Below, piece by piece: positions 51,723 through 61,207 of a DNA stretch of 64,000 bases. Location: assembly GCF_900168165.1 (NCBI RefSeq), contig NZ_FUYV01000012.1, positions 1 through 64,000 on the forward strand. The letters are read 5' to 3'. Under the pieces are notes generated by a model. It did not search any database and had not been told where the DNA came from. It was given only the letters and a program-made list of their open reading frames with translations. Every line of letters begins with the position of its first letter. Positions within the stretch are counted from its first letter, which is position 1. This DNA is from Alkalitalea saponilacus (lineage in GTDB: Bacteria > Bacteroidota > Bacteroidia > Bacteroidales > Marinilabiliaceae). Position numbers and translations under genes: made by a program.

Positions 51723-52355
51723 TTATTCCCAGTTACCGGCACTGTTGTTTGCTTCTTCTAAAGAACCAACTCGAAGTCCGGGATAGCGTTCAAGCTCTCT
51801 TAGTCTGTGGTTAATATTTATTACTTCCTGTCTGTTCAATCCTTTTGTGAATACGTTGTTGTGAACCTTTGCTTCAAACACAGGAACATCAACACCCGAT
51901 GCTGTTTCTAGTATGGTAGCACCCAATTCAAACTCCGTACCAGGGGCATAAGGTACATACCGAATAGAGTCAACAATCCAGGGCTTTCTTCTGAAAAGTG
52001 AGTCTCTCACGCTGACTCTAAGTGTATCACGCGTAATAAGTCCCATTTCTAGAGCAATTCTATCTGTAATTCCTGCTTCAAGCATACTGTCTGTTATCAT
52101 CCCCTCCATTCTTACAAGTGCAAGAGAATCGTTTGCAATGAAGTTAATAAGCGTATCAAAACTACCAGTGAATTCTCTGTGTATGGATCTGTATGCAAGT
52201 TGTGCGGTTCTGATATCTCTTAGACGGTCAATCACCTTATCACGTCTTTCGTTAAACTCTCTGTCAAAGCGCACTGGTCGTTGAATGCTTTCATAGCACA
52301 TGTAGCCTAAAACGATTATGGCAATACTTAATACAATTTGAAAAGCTGTTTTCAT
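51723..52355 (-). CDS. Hypothetical membrane-anchored protein
   Basis: 210 residues from ATG 52355 (a longer frame to 52391 is less likely). One N-terminal membrane helix (FQIVLSIAIIVLGYMCYESI) is followed by a charged helix (RRDKVIDRLRDIRTAQLAYR, near 32-51) of the pilin-like type, then a beta-rich domain with VRDSLFRRKPWIVDSIRYVPYAPG. I do not recognise a named family. It lies just before the DUF3822-rsmD pair, 12 bases upstream, so probably in the same operon. Confidence 0.72.
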   Translation of the reverse strand: MKTAFQIVLSIAIIVLGYMCYESIQRPVRFDREFNERRDKVIDRLRDIRTAQLAYRSIHREFTGSFDTLINFIANDSLALVRMEGMITDSMLEAGITDRIALEMGLITRDTLRVSVRDSLFRRKPWIVDSIRYVPYAPGTEFELGATILETASGVDVPVFEAKVHNNVFTKGLNRQEVININHRLRELERYPGLRVGSLEEANNSAGNWE

Positions 52356-52444
52356 TATCTTTATGGTTTTCGTTTTTGAAAGTTTCCACAAATTTATAAA
52401 AAAAAATCAATCCTGATTTTTATAAATGAATAATTCCGATAAAA

Positions 52445-53863
52445 ATGGTTAAAGAACATATTTTAAACAGAATATCCGATATTTTTAAACATAACCCAAC
52501 ACCATCCCAAAAAAATGCAATTGATGCGTTGGCATCATTTATGGTTTCTGCAAAAAGCATGCCTTTACAACTCATAAAAGGCTATGCCGGAACAGGAAAA
52601 ACCTCACTGATAAGTTCTTTTGTAAATGTCCTTGGCGAAATTGGGATAAAATGTGTTCTTTTGGCGCCTACAGGTCGTGCTGCAAAAGTTTTATCCAATA
52701 GTGCCGGACAGCCGGCATTCACCATTCATAAACAAATATACAGACAAAAATCTTCTAAAGATGGCTTTGGAGGATTTTTGCTTGGTAAAAATCTTCTTAA
52801 AGATACTGTTTTTATTGTAGATGAAGCATCAATGATTGCCAATAATTCCTCAAGCGGAGCTGTTTTTGGAAGTGGCCGCTTGCTCGATGATCTCATTCAG
52901 TATGTTTACGAGGCTGAGAATTGCCGCATGGTTCTGATTGGAGATTCAGCGCAGTTGCCTCCGGTTGGACTGGATGTAAGTCCGGCTTTGGATGCAGGCG
53001 AATTGGAAGCGTATGGTTTAGATATGAATGAGGTGGAACTTACGGATGTGGTTAGGCAAACTGAATTGAGTCACATTTTGCAGAATGCGACTTATTTGCG
53101 TGAGCTTTTGATGAATAATCTGTGCGATGATTATCCTAAACTTGAGATAGTAAAAGGTGGTGATGTAAAAAACATAACCGGAGCAGAGCTTCAGGGAGAA
53201 ATTAATCATTGCTATGAGCAATTTGGTGAAGAAGAAACATTGATTGTTTGTCGCACAAATAAAAGAGCTAATCAATACAACATAGGTATCCGAAACAGCA
53301 TACTGTTTCGGGAGGATGAGCTATCAACGGGAGACTATATCCTTGTAATGAAGAATAATTATCATTGGGTTAAAGAAGATGATAAAGTTGGTTTTATTGC
53401 CAATGGAGACATTGCTCGCGTTGTTCGAATCAAAAAGCATTATGAGTTATATGGCTACCGCTTTGCCGATGTTGTTTGTGAATTAGTTGATTACAGAGCT
53501 GTTGAAATTGATGTTCGCATAATACTTGACAGCATATCTTCCGATGGAGCCGGATTTTCGCATGAGCAACAGGAAAAGTTTCTTTCTACCGTAATGGAAG
53601 ATTATGCCGATGTTTCTCCCGGGCGTAAGAAGTTTGAGTTGGCACGTGAAAATGATTTTTATAATGCACTCCAAATAAAGTTTGCCTATGCCATGACTTG
53701 CCATAAAGCACAGGGTGGTCAATGGAAAGCTGTTTTTATTGATCTCGGATATTTCACGGAAGAGTATCTGGGACGAGAATTAATAAGGTGGTTATATACG
53801 GCTGTTACAAGAGCAACAGAGCGGTTGTATCTTGTTAATTTTCCAAAAGAGTTTTTGAAATAG
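52445..53863 (+). CDS. ATP-dependent RecD-like DNA helicase (SF1B)
   Basis: 472 residues. Walker A GYAGTGKTS lies near residues 44-52, APTGRAAKVLS near 77-87, the Walker B-type VFIVDEASMI near 122-131, GDSAQLPPVG near 165-174 and the UvrD C-terminal motif AMTCHKAQGGQWKAVFID near 418-435, ending TAVTRATERLYLVN. The length matches the short Dda/RecD2-like helicases of Bacteroidota, without the RecB/RecC partners. It should unwind 5' to 3'. It is divergent from the membrane-anchored gene; a bidirectional hairpin follows it. Confidence 0.9.
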   Translation: MVKEHILNRISDIFKHNPTPSQKNAIDALASFMVSAKSMPLQLIKGYAGTGKTSLISSFVNVLGEIGIKCVLLAPTGRAAKVLSNSAGQPAFTIHKQIYRQKSSKDGFGGFLLGKNLLKDTVFIVDEASMIANNSSSGAVFGSGRLLDDLIQYVYEAENCRMVLIGDSAQLPPVGLDVSPALDAGELEAYGLDMNEVELTDVVRQTELSHILQNATYLRELLMNNLCDDYPKLEIVKGGDVKNITGAELQGEINHCYEQFGEEETLIVCRTNKRANQYNIGIRNSILFREDELSTGDYILVMKNNYHWVKEDDKVGFIANGDIARVVRIKKHYELYGYRFADVVCELVDYRAVEIDVRIILDSISSDGAGFSHEQQEKFLSTVMEDYADVSPGRKKFELARENDFYNALQIKFAYAMTCHKAQGGQWKAVFIDLGYFTEEYLGRELIRWLYTAVTRATERLYLVNFPKEFLK

Positions 53864-53895
53864 CTCTTTTTGAATGGGATTATAGCCATGGATTG

Positions 53896-53945
53896 AAAAA
53901 AGCACACAAGTCTTTATGTATACATATTGACTTTGTGTGCTTTAA
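53896..53945. terminator. Bidirectional terminator
   Basis: AAAAAAGCACACAAGTC (53896-53912) and GACTTTGTGTGCTTTAA (53929-53945) pair with one bulge around a 16-base loop. It lies between the convergent helicase and phosphosugar mutase genes. Confidence 0.78.
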
Positions 53946-53992
53946 TGAAACCTGTATGGTATTAGTTCTTGGATTTCTGTCGAAAACCAATT

Positions 53993-55753
53993 TTAGTCAA
54001 GCTTTAAATCTTTAATAATTAGATCAATCTTTTTGTTTGCTTCAGCAGTGGCCATTTCAAATTGATCGCGGTTTTTCATAGCTCCCTGTACCTCAAAATA
54101 GAACTTGATCTTTGGCTCGGTTCCTGACGGACGTACAGAGATTTTAGATCCATCTTCGGTGAAAAACTGAAGAACGTCTGAATTGGCAGGCATTTCAAGA
54201 GAGTGGGTTTCACCAGTGTTGGGATTTTTGGATACCAGTGTCAGGTAATCTTTTATCAGGTTCACTTTTGACCCTCCCAATGTTTTTGGAGGATTATTGC
54301 GGAATCTTTCCATCATGGCTGTAATTTCATCTGCTCCCGACTTTCCTTTTCTAACAATGGACAAAAGTCTTTCATAAGAGAATCCATGATCGATATAAAT
54401 ATCCTTAAGCAATTCAAACAGTGTTTTGCCATTTTCCTTAGCCCAGGCAGCCACTTCAGCAATCATACATATGGCTCCAACCGCATCTTTATCACGAACA
54501 TAATCGCCCGGCAAAAATCCGTAACTCTCTTCTCCTCCGCAGATATATTTTTTCGTGCCTTCCAGATCTCGTATAATAGCAGCAATCCATTTGAAACCGG
54601 TAAAAGCATCAAAACACTCCACATTAAAATCGTCGGCAATTTTTTTGATTAGCTCCGAGGTGACAATGGTTTTAACGGTAAACTCCTTTCCAGTTAACAG
54701 ACCACGTTCTTTCCACTGACTGATCATATACCAGGTAAGCAATAATGCTGTCTGATTTCCATTTACGAGGATGAACTCATTTTTATCATTTCTGATGGCA
54801 ATTCCTAAACGATCACCGTCCGGATCGGAGGCTGCAACCAATTCGGCATCTGTTTCAATGGCCTTCTCAATGGCCATTTTCAATGCTTCAGGTTCTTCGG
54901 GGTTTGGTGAAATTACCGTTGGAAAATCTCCGCTAACAACATCTTGTTCCGGAACATTGATGATGTTTTCAAATCCAAACTTCCTGAGCGCCTGAGGAAC
55001 TATTTTTACTGTTGTTCCGTGAATGGGAGAGTAGACAATTTTTAAATCTTTCTGTTTTTGAATGATTTCAGGATTCAAAGATATTTTACTCACCTCTTCA
55101 ATGAACAGATTGTCCATCTCTTCACCAAGAATTCTGATTTTGTCGGCATTACCTTCAAATTTAATATGCTCAACAGAGGTAATTTTATTTACTTCATCAA
55201 TGATGTTTTTATCGTGCGGAGCAATGATTTGAGCACCATCATTCCAATAAGCTTTGTATCCGTTATATTCCTTGGGATTGTGAGATGCGGTCAAAATGAC
55301 TCCACTCTGACAGTTTAACTTTCTGATGGTGTAGGAAATCTCAGGTGTAGGTCTAAGATCCTCGAACAAGTATGCTATGATGTTGTTGGCAGCGAATACT
55401 CCGGCCACAATCTCTGCAAAATACCTGCTGTTATTTCGGCAGTCGTGGCCAATGGCCACTTTCAGTTCCGGGAGGTGTGCAAATTCCCGGTTCAGATAGT
55501 TGGCCAACCCTTGCGTAGCAGCTCCAATGGTGTATTTGTTTACCCTGTTAGAACCGGCACCCATAATTCCACGTAATCCACCGGTTCCAAATTCTAAACT
55601 CTTATAGAAGGAATCAATTAATTCTGTGTTATCAGGGTTGGATAACATTCTTTTTACTTCATTTTTTGTCTCTTCATCGTATGCGCCATCAAGCCATTTT
55701 TGAGCTTCGGCTTTTACTGTATCTAACAAGTTATTGTTTCCCATTTTTTTCAT
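53993..55753 (-). CDS. Phospho-sugar mutase (phosphoglucomutase/phosphomannomutase family)
   Basis: 586 residues, the long PgcA-like form. The phosphoserine loop is VILTASHNPKEYNGYKAYWN (near 132-151), the metal-binding DPDGDRLG (near 313-320), the sugar loop CGGEESYGFLPGDYVRDKDA (near 403-422) and the phosphate-binding RPSGTEPKIKFYFE near the C-terminus. It interconverts glucose-1- and -6-phosphate, feeding the nucleotide-sugar genes that follow on this strand. ATG 55744 is a second possible start. Confidence 0.93.
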   Translation of the reverse strand: MKKMGNNNLLDTVKAEAQKWLDGAYDEETKNEVKRMLSNPDNTELIDSFYKSLEFGTGGLRGIMGAGSNRVNKYTIGAATQGLANYLNREFAHLPELKVAIGHDCRNNSRYFAEIVAGVFAANNIIAYLFEDLRPTPEISYTIRKLNCQSGVILTASHNPKEYNGYKAYWNDGAQIIAPHDKNIIDEVNKITSVEHIKFEGNADKIRILGEEMDNLFIEEVSKISLNPEIIQKQKDLKIVYSPIHGTTVKIVPQALRKFGFENIINVPEQDVVSGDFPTVISPNPEEPEALKMAIEKAIETDAELVAASDPDGDRLGIAIRNDKNEFILVNGNQTALLLTWYMISQWKERGLLTGKEFTVKTIVTSELIKKIADDFNVECFDAFTGFKWIAAIIRDLEGTKKYICGGEESYGFLPGDYVRDKDAVGAICMIAEVAAWAKENGKTLFELLKDIYIDHGFSYERLLSIVRKGKSGADEITAMMERFRNNPPKTLGGSKVNLIKDYLTLVSKNPNTGETHSLEMPANSDVLQFFTEDGSKISVRPSGTEPKIKFYFEVQGAMKNRDQFEMATAEANKKIDLIIKDLKLD

Positions 55754-55934
55754 AATTTAGTTTCACTTCAAATTTAACAATTAAATGGTAAATTGAAATG
55801 TTTGTCTGAGGATGGTACGTTAATCTTTCTTAATAATTCACTGAACAAAATGATATTCTGTCAAATAAAAGTTTGAAGAAACCAAAAGTAATATCATTTT
55901 TCAATAAGCTTTTCAATAAGCTGATAATTCCTAT

Positions 55935-56807
55935 TTATGAATGAATGATGTTATTCAGACAAGCCTTCAAACTATCTATCCAATACGGTATTTCAATATC
56001 AAAATCCTTTCGGATTTTTGATTTATCCATAACTGAGAAGGCAGGACGCTTTGCTGCAGTCGGAAACTCTTCTGAACGAACAGGTAGCACCTTGCAATCA
56101 ATACCCGTAATTGAGAAAATCATTTTTGCAAAATCATACCAACTACAAACCCCTTCGTTGGAGTAGTGGTAAATGCCTGAATTAAAACTATTTGGGTTGC
56201 TTGATATCAGCTGAAGCATTTTAATGATGGTGTCAGCCAGATCCCCGGCATAGGTTGGCGTACCAATCTGATCGAACACAACTCGGAGTTCATCACGTTC
56301 CCATCCCAGTCTCAGCATGGTTTTTACGAAATTATGACCAAATTCTGAATATAACCAGGAGGTACGAATGACCAAACTTTTAGAATTTTCGTAGAGAACA
56401 TTTCTTTCACCTTGCAGTTTGGTTTTTCCGTAAACAGATGTGGGGTTAACATCCATTTCCGGTGTTAAAGGCAGATTGGATGTACCATCAAAAACATAAT
56501 CGGTTGATACGTGAATGATGCCGGCATTTTTTTCGGCAGCACATGAAGCCATCCATCCAGGTGCCAGTGCGTTGATTGTATGAGCCGTCTCCATATCCGT
56601 TTCAGCTTTATCAACAGCCGTATATGCAGCGCAATTAATCAGGATATCAAAATCATGAATTTTGAGAAAATCATTAATGCACTTCTCGCTGCTGATGTCT
56701 AATTGCTCTTGCCTGGTAATGGTAACGGATTTAAATCCGGCACCGGAAACTCTTTGTTCAAGAGAACTCCCTAATTGCCCTTCACCGCCAACTATAAGTA
56801 CTTGCAT
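55935..56807 (-). CDS. rfbD: dTDP-4-dehydrorhamnose reductase
   Basis: 290 residues. NAD(P) motif GGEGQLGSSLEQ (7-18), INCAAYTAVDKAETD (near 57-71), STDYVFDGTS (near 99-108) and the catalytic YGKTKLQGE (near 124-132) are diagnostic. It performs the last step of dTDP-L-rhamnose synthesis. It is the third gene of rfbA-rfbC-rfbD, with a 69-base gap after rfbC. Confidence 0.95.
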   Translation of the reverse strand: MQVLIVGGEGQLGSSLEQRVSGAGFKSVTITRQEQLDISSEKCINDFLKIHDFDILINCAAYTAVDKAETDMETAHTINALAPGWMASCAAEKNAGIIHVSTDYVFDGTSNLPLTPEMDVNPTSVYGKTKLQGERNVLYENSKSLVIRTSWLYSEFGHNFVKTMLRLGWERDELRVVFDQIGTPTYAGDLADTIIKMLQLISSNPNSFNSGIYHYSNEGVCSWYDFAKMIFSITGIDCKVLPVRSEEFPTAAKRPAFSVMDKSKIRKDFDIEIPYWIDSLKACLNNIIHS

Positions 56808-56876
56808 TTTAATTTGTATACAGAAATTTGTCCTCTATGTTAATTTACAAAGCAGAAAAACCAGTCAGGTTTTAGG

Positions 56877-57440
56877 TTAATCCTCTTTAAAAAAGAAATT
56901 CTTCTCTGCCTCTTTAAATGAAGGCAGTACTTCATCTTTTGGGGAAACTATTGCCTGATCCACCGGTATTTTCCAATCAATTCCAAGTTCAGGATCATTA
57001 AAGTTTATACCCCTTTCGGCTTCGTGATTGTAAAAATTATCACATTTATAATAAAACACACAATGATCACTTAAAACGCTCAACCCATGAGCAAAACCAC
57101 GGGGAATATAGAATTGAAGCTTGTTTTCAGCAGATAATTCAATGGCGTAATGTTGCCCGTAAGTGGGTGAATTTTCTCGTAAATCAACCGCCACATCCAG
57201 AACTTTCCCATGCAAAACTTGTACAAGTTTTGCCTGTGCAAATGGCGAAAGCTGATAATGTAACCCTCTTACAGCATTTTTCGATGAATAGGACACATTA
57301 TCCTGGATGTAATTGGTTTTAAGGTCATTTTCCTGATAGCTTTTTTGATTGAATAACTCAAAAAAACAACCTCTGCTGTCCCCAAATATCTTGGGTTCAA
57401 TGATTAATAATCCCGGAATTTCAGTTTTTGTAATTTTCAT
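56877..57440 (-). CDS. rfbC: dTDP-4-dehydrorhamnose 3,5-epimerase
   Basis: 187 residues, a cupin epimerase. SRGCFFELFNQKSYQ (near 23-37), VRGLHYQLSPFAQAKLVQVL (near 58-77, catalytic His), FYIPRGFAHGLSVLS (near 110-124) and FYYKCDNFYN (Tyr acid) are present. It acts on the 4-keto-6-deoxy product of RfbB. Second gene of the cluster, 35 bases after rfbA. Confidence 0.95.
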   Translation of the reverse strand: MKITKTEIPGLLIIEPKIFGDSRGCFFELFNQKSYQENDLKTNYIQDNVSYSSKNAVRGLHYQLSPFAQAKLVQVLHGKVLDVAVDLRENSPTYGQHYAIELSAENKLQFYIPRGFAHGLSVLSDHCVFYYKCDNFYNHEAERGINFNDPELGIDWKIPVDQAIVSPKDEVLPSFKEAEKNFFFKED

Positions 57441-57475
57441 ATTGTTTTACCCACGTATATGTTTAATTGGAAATA

Positions 57476-58372
57476 TTAAAGTTCATCTTTTATTTCCTGA
57501 ATGTCTTCTGCTGCAATCTTTTTCAGATACTGGCCATATTCATTTTTCTCCAGAGGTTTGGCCAATTCCAGAAGGCTTTTTTTGTCAATCCACCCTTTTT
57601 TATAGGCAATTTCTTCAATACAGGCAATTTTTAATCCCTGACGCTTCTCAATGGTTGAAATAAAGTTTGATGCTTGCAATAAACTGTCATGCGTTCCTGT
57701 ATCCAACCAGGCCATTCCTCGTCCCAATAGTTTTACATGCAGTTTTTCTTCGTTGAGGTATAACCTGTTTAAGTCTGTTATTTCCAGTTCGCCACGTTTA
57801 CTTGGTTTTAGGGTTTTCGCTTTAGAAACCACATCCGAACCATAAAAATAGAGTCCGGTAACGGCAAAGTTTGATTTTGGTTTTTCCGGTTTTTCTTCAA
57901 TACTCAGAACTTTTCCGGATTTGTCAAACTCTGCAACGCCGTACCTTTCCGGATCGTTTACATAGTATCCAAATACCAACGCGCCATCTTTAAGTTTATT
58001 GGCTTCCCTTAAAATCTTCCCAAATTCAAAACCGTAAAAAATATTATCTCCCAAAATCAGACAGACCGGATCATCTCCTATAAATTCTTCTCCAATGAGA
58101 AAAGCTTGTGCCAGACCATCCGGGGATGGCTGATCAGCATAGGAAAGTGATAATCCCATATTGGCGCCATCGCCAAAAAGACGCTTGTAAAGTGGCAAAT
58201 CTTCCGGAGTGGAAATAATCAGCACTTCTCTAATGCCTGAAAGCATAAGAACCGAAAGGGGATAATATATCATCGGTTTATCGTAAACCGGGATAATTTG
58301 TTTTGAGATACTTCTTGTTGCAGGATACAGTCTGGTTCCTGATCCGCCTGCTAGAATAATTCCCTTCATCAT
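57476..58372 (-). CDS. rfbA: Glucose-1-phosphate thymidylyltransferase
   Basis: 298 residues from ATG 58372. The adjacent ATG 58369 is equally possible; a longer frame to 58408 is unlikely. The nucleotide-binding start [20 protein letters not shown] leads to [30 protein letters not shown] and [12 protein letters not shown]. It makes dTDP-glucose, the first step toward dTDP-rhamnose. rfbB, the second step, is not in this window. Confidence 0.95.
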   Translation of the reverse strand: MMKGIILAGGSGTRLYPATRSISKQIIPVYDKPMIYYPLSVLMLSGIREVLIISTPEDLPLYKRLFGDGANMGLSLSYADQPSPDGLAQAFLIGEEFIGDDPVCLILGDNIFYGFEFGKILREANKLKDGALVFGYYVNDPERYGVAEFDKSGKVLSIEEKPEKPKSNFAVTGLYFYGSDVVSKAKTLKPSKRGELEITDLNRLYLNEEKLHVKLLGRGMAWLDTGTHDSLLQASNFISTIEKRQGLKIACIEEIAYKKGWIDKKSLLELAKPLEKNEYGQYLKKIAAEDIQEIKDEL

Positions 58373-58617
58373 AATTCTTTGGTTTTGGTTAAAATTGTTA
58401 TAAAACAAACAATTGCTATGATATCAGTTGATTTAATTAAAAAGGTTTTTAGATATAAAATATATAGACCGATAGACAAGATTATAATCCCAAACCGTCG
58501 GGACACATATTACTAATTATCTTTATTATGCTATTCTACCTGTCTTGGCATCTATAAATTTCTTTAGAAACAAAATTTAAGCAGTTTCATAATCTTACTC
58601 AAACTAACTCCCGGTTT

Positions 58618-59565
58618 TCAAGATTCCATCAATAAGAGTTTGTCAAAATATGCAACCGTTTTTTCTAATCCTTCACGTAATTGAATAACAGGTTTCCAGT
58701 TGTTTAGTTCTCTACCTGCAAGAGAAATGTCCGGTTGCCTTTGGGTTGGGTCATCTTCAGGAAGTGGCAAATATTTGATGGTTGATTTTGATCCGGTGAT
58801 GTCAATGATCTCGTTAGCCAGCTGAATCATTGAGAATTCATTTGGGTTTCCAAGGTTCACAGGCCCTGTAAAGGATTTATCACTCTTCATCATGCGAATC
58901 ATACCTTCCAAGAGATCATCCACATACTGAAAACTTCGGGTTTGTGATCCATCTCCGAATATGGTGATGGACTCACCCTTTAAAGCCTGCACAATAAAAT
59001 TGGAGACTACCCTTCCGTCGTTGGGATGCATGCGGGGACCGTAGGTGTTAAATATCCTAACAATTTTAATATCAACATTGTTTTGCCGGTGATAATTCAG
59101 AAACAGACTTTCAGCGCACCTTTTCCCTTCATCATAACAAGATCGAACGCCAATTGGATTTACATTGCCCCAGTATGATTCTGGTTGGGGATGTTCCAGT
59201 GGATCTCCATAAACCTCACTGGTTGATGCCTGAAGAATTCTTGCTTTTATGCGTTTGGCAAGTCCCAGCATATTAATGGCACCCATCACCGATGTCTTTA
59301 TGGTTTTGATGGGATTGTATTGGTAATGAACAGGAGAGGCAGGACATGCCAGGTTGTAAATTTCATCCACCTCTACATAATATGGATGAGTTACATCATG
59401 TCTGATCAGTTCAAAATAAGGATTATCCAGAAGATGAACAATGTTGGATTTGCTCCCTGTAAAATAATTGTCCAGACAAATCACTTCATTGCCTTCTTTT
59501 AAAAGACGTTCGCACAAATGAGAGCCGATAAATCCGGCTCCTCCGGTTATTAAAATTCTTCTCAC
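58618..59565 (-). CDS. UDP-glucuronic acid decarboxylase (UDP-xylose synthase)
   Basis: 315 residues. The NAD motif [10 protein letters not shown] (7-16), [20 protein letters not shown] (near 55-74), [14 protein letters not shown] (near 113-126), the catalytic [11 protein letters not shown] (near 141-151) and [13 protein letters not shown]-type [20 protein letters not shown] (near 169-188) distinguish UXS from UDP-glucose epimerases. It makes UDP-xylose from UDP-glucuronate. Together with the ugd gene 17 bases upstream it forms a two-step route. Confidence 0.92.
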   Translation of the reverse strand: MRRILITGGAGFIGSHLCERLLKEGNEVICLDNYFTGSKSNIVHLLDNPYFELIRHDVTHPYYVEVDEIYNLACPASPVHYQYNPIKTIKTSVMGAINMLGLAKRIKARILQASTSEVYGDPLEHPQPESYWGNVNPIGVRSCYDEGKRCAESLFLNYHRQNNVDIKIVRIFNTYGPRMHPNDGRVVSNFIVQALKGESITIFGDGSQTRSFQYVDDLLEGMIRMMKSDKSFTGPVNLGNPNEFSMIQLANEIIDITGSKSTIKYLPLPEDDPTQRQPDISLAGRELNNWKPVIQLREGLEKTVAYFDKLLLMES

Positions 59566-59582
59566 CAGGATTTTATTTTAAT

Positions 59583-60911
59583 TTATTCTCTGATTGACTT
59601 TCGGCCAATTCCATAATAGTCAAAACCGTTCTCATTAATTTCTTGCGGATCATAAATGTTACGACCGTCAAATATTACCTTATTCTTCATCAGTTTTTCC
59701 ATCACCTTAAAATTAGGCATCCTGAATTCAGGCCATTCGGTAACCAGCAAGAGTGCATCGGCTTCGATTAAAACATCGTATGGATCTTTTCCATAGGTGA
59801 TTTCATCACCAAAAATGGATTGAGCCTCATGGGTTGCTACAGGATCGTATGCGTGTACCTTAGCACCGGCATCCAACAGATGACGAATGATAACTCGTGA
59901 AGGAGCTTCACGCATGTCATCAGTATTTGGTTTGAATGCTAACCCCCAAATGGCAAAGGTTTTACCCTTTAGATCATCTTTGAAATGATTTTTAACCTTA
60001 TTAACCAGCACTTTCTTCTGATCGTCGTTGATGGCTTCAACTGCCTGAAGCAGTCGCAATGGGTAGTTGTTTTTCTCTGCAGTTTTTATGATGGCTTTAA
60101 CATCTTTGGGAAAACAGCTGCCACCATAACCTGCCCCGGCATATATGAACTTATTTCCAATTCGTGAATCGGTTCCAATACCTTTGCGTACCATATTGAT
60201 GTCAGCACCAACCAATTCACATAAATTGGCAATATCGTTGATGAAACTGATTTTTGTCGCCAGCATAGCATTGGCTGCATATTTGGTCAGCTCGGCCGAA
60301 GGAATATCCATAAACAAAATCGGATGGTTATTAAGCACAAAAGGCTTGTAAAGCCTGCTCATGATGGTTTGTGCTTTTTCATTCTCAACACCAACAACAA
60401 TGCGGTCAGGTTTCAAGAAATCTTCAATGGCGTTTCCTTCTTTTAAAAACTCAGGATTGGAAGCCACATCAAAAGGAATTTGAGCACCTCGTTTCTCAAG
60501 TTCATCTCTAATGGCAGCTTTAACCTTAACTGAAGTACCTATTGGTACTGTGCTTTTTGTTACCACAACCAAATGGTGGGTCATGTTTTTTCCGATCTCT
60601 CTGGCAACGTTCAGCACATGGCTTAGGTCTGCACTACCGTCTTCGCCGGGAGGAGTACCAACGGCAATAAATACAACATCTGTTTGGTCAATGCTTTCTT
60701 TTAAACTTGTGGTGAATGAAATCCTTTGTTTTTCCAGGTTCTTTTTTACTAATGTTTCCAAACCCGGTTCGTATATAGGAATAATTGCCTGTTTCAGGTT
60801 TTTGATCTTATTCTCATCAATATCAACACATGTTACGTTGATACCTGTTTCTGCGAAACAGGTTCCGGTTACTAAGCCAACATAACCTGTTCCTACAATG
60901 GAAATCTTCAT
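59583..60911 (-). CDS. ugd: UDP-glucose 6-dehydrogenase
   Basis: 442 residues. NAD motif GTGYVGLVTGTCFAETG (7-23), NPEFLKEGNAIEDFLKPDRI (near 153-172), FINDIANLCE and the catalytic Cys in GAGYGGSCFPKDVKAI (near 257-272) are present, with GLAFKPNTDDMREAPS near 325. It oxidises UDP-glucose to UDP-glucuronate with two NAD+. First gene of ugd-uxs; it starts about 300 bases from the divergent rpsA. Confidence 0.95.
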   Translation of the reverse strand: MKISIVGTGYVGLVTGTCFAETGINVTCVDIDENKIKNLKQAIIPIYEPGLETLVKKNLEKQRISFTTSLKESIDQTDVVFIAVGTPPGEDGSADLSHVLNVAREIGKNMTHHLVVVTKSTVPIGTSVKVKAAIRDELEKRGAQIPFDVASNPEFLKEGNAIEDFLKPDRIVVGVENEKAQTIMSRLYKPFVLNNHPILFMDIPSAELTKYAANAMLATKISFINDIANLCELVGADINMVRKGIGTDSRIGNKFIYAGAGYGGSCFPKDVKAIIKTAEKNNYPLRLLQAVEAINDDQKKVLVNKVKNHFKDDLKGKTFAIWGLAFKPNTDDMREAPSRVIIRHLLDAGAKVHAYDPVATHEAQSIFGDEITYGKDPYDVLIEADALLLVTEWPEFRMPNFKVMEKLMKNKVIFDGRNIYDPQEINENGFDYYGIGRKSIRE

Positions 60912-61056
60912 TTGATCTTATTTTTAATTAGTTATTGGGGGTTTAAACAGTGTTTATTTCTTTTTAATCAAGATTGAAATTTTCCCAAAAATAGCCATTT
61001 TTCAAAGAGCATGAAATTAAAATTTAGAATTTTATCTTTAATTATTTGTTAAATAG

Positions 61057-61080
61057 GTGTAAAACCATAAGGTTTTACAC
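61057..61080. repeat. 10-bp inverted repeat upstream of rpsA
   Basis: GTGTAAAACC, loop ATAA, GGTTTTACAC. It lies about 63 bases before the rpsA -7 box and about 145 from the divergent ugd start codon. It has no T-run, so it is more likely a regulatory site than a terminator. Confidence 0.5.
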
Positions 61081-61142
61081 AATTTAATGAATTTAACAGC
61101 AGATTTTTAATGAAACTAATATGTAAATCAAAGGAAAAGTGG

Positions 61143-61150
61143 TATTTTTG
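61143..61150 (+). promoter_or_regulatory. -7 box (TATTTTTG) of rpsA
   Basis: Exact TAnnTTTG match followed by CAGC, 57 bases before the rpsA start codon. The -33 position carries no clear TTTG. Confidence 0.55.
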
Positions 61151-61207
61151 CAGCAATTTTGATAAATAACATATTGTCTAACCAATTAGTTTTGTAATTA
61201 AATTTTA

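Noticed and set aside
54386-54652. Plus-strand frames inside the phosphosugar mutase and in other long genes
   Set aside because: They are shadows of well-supported genes on the other strand and show no independent protein features.
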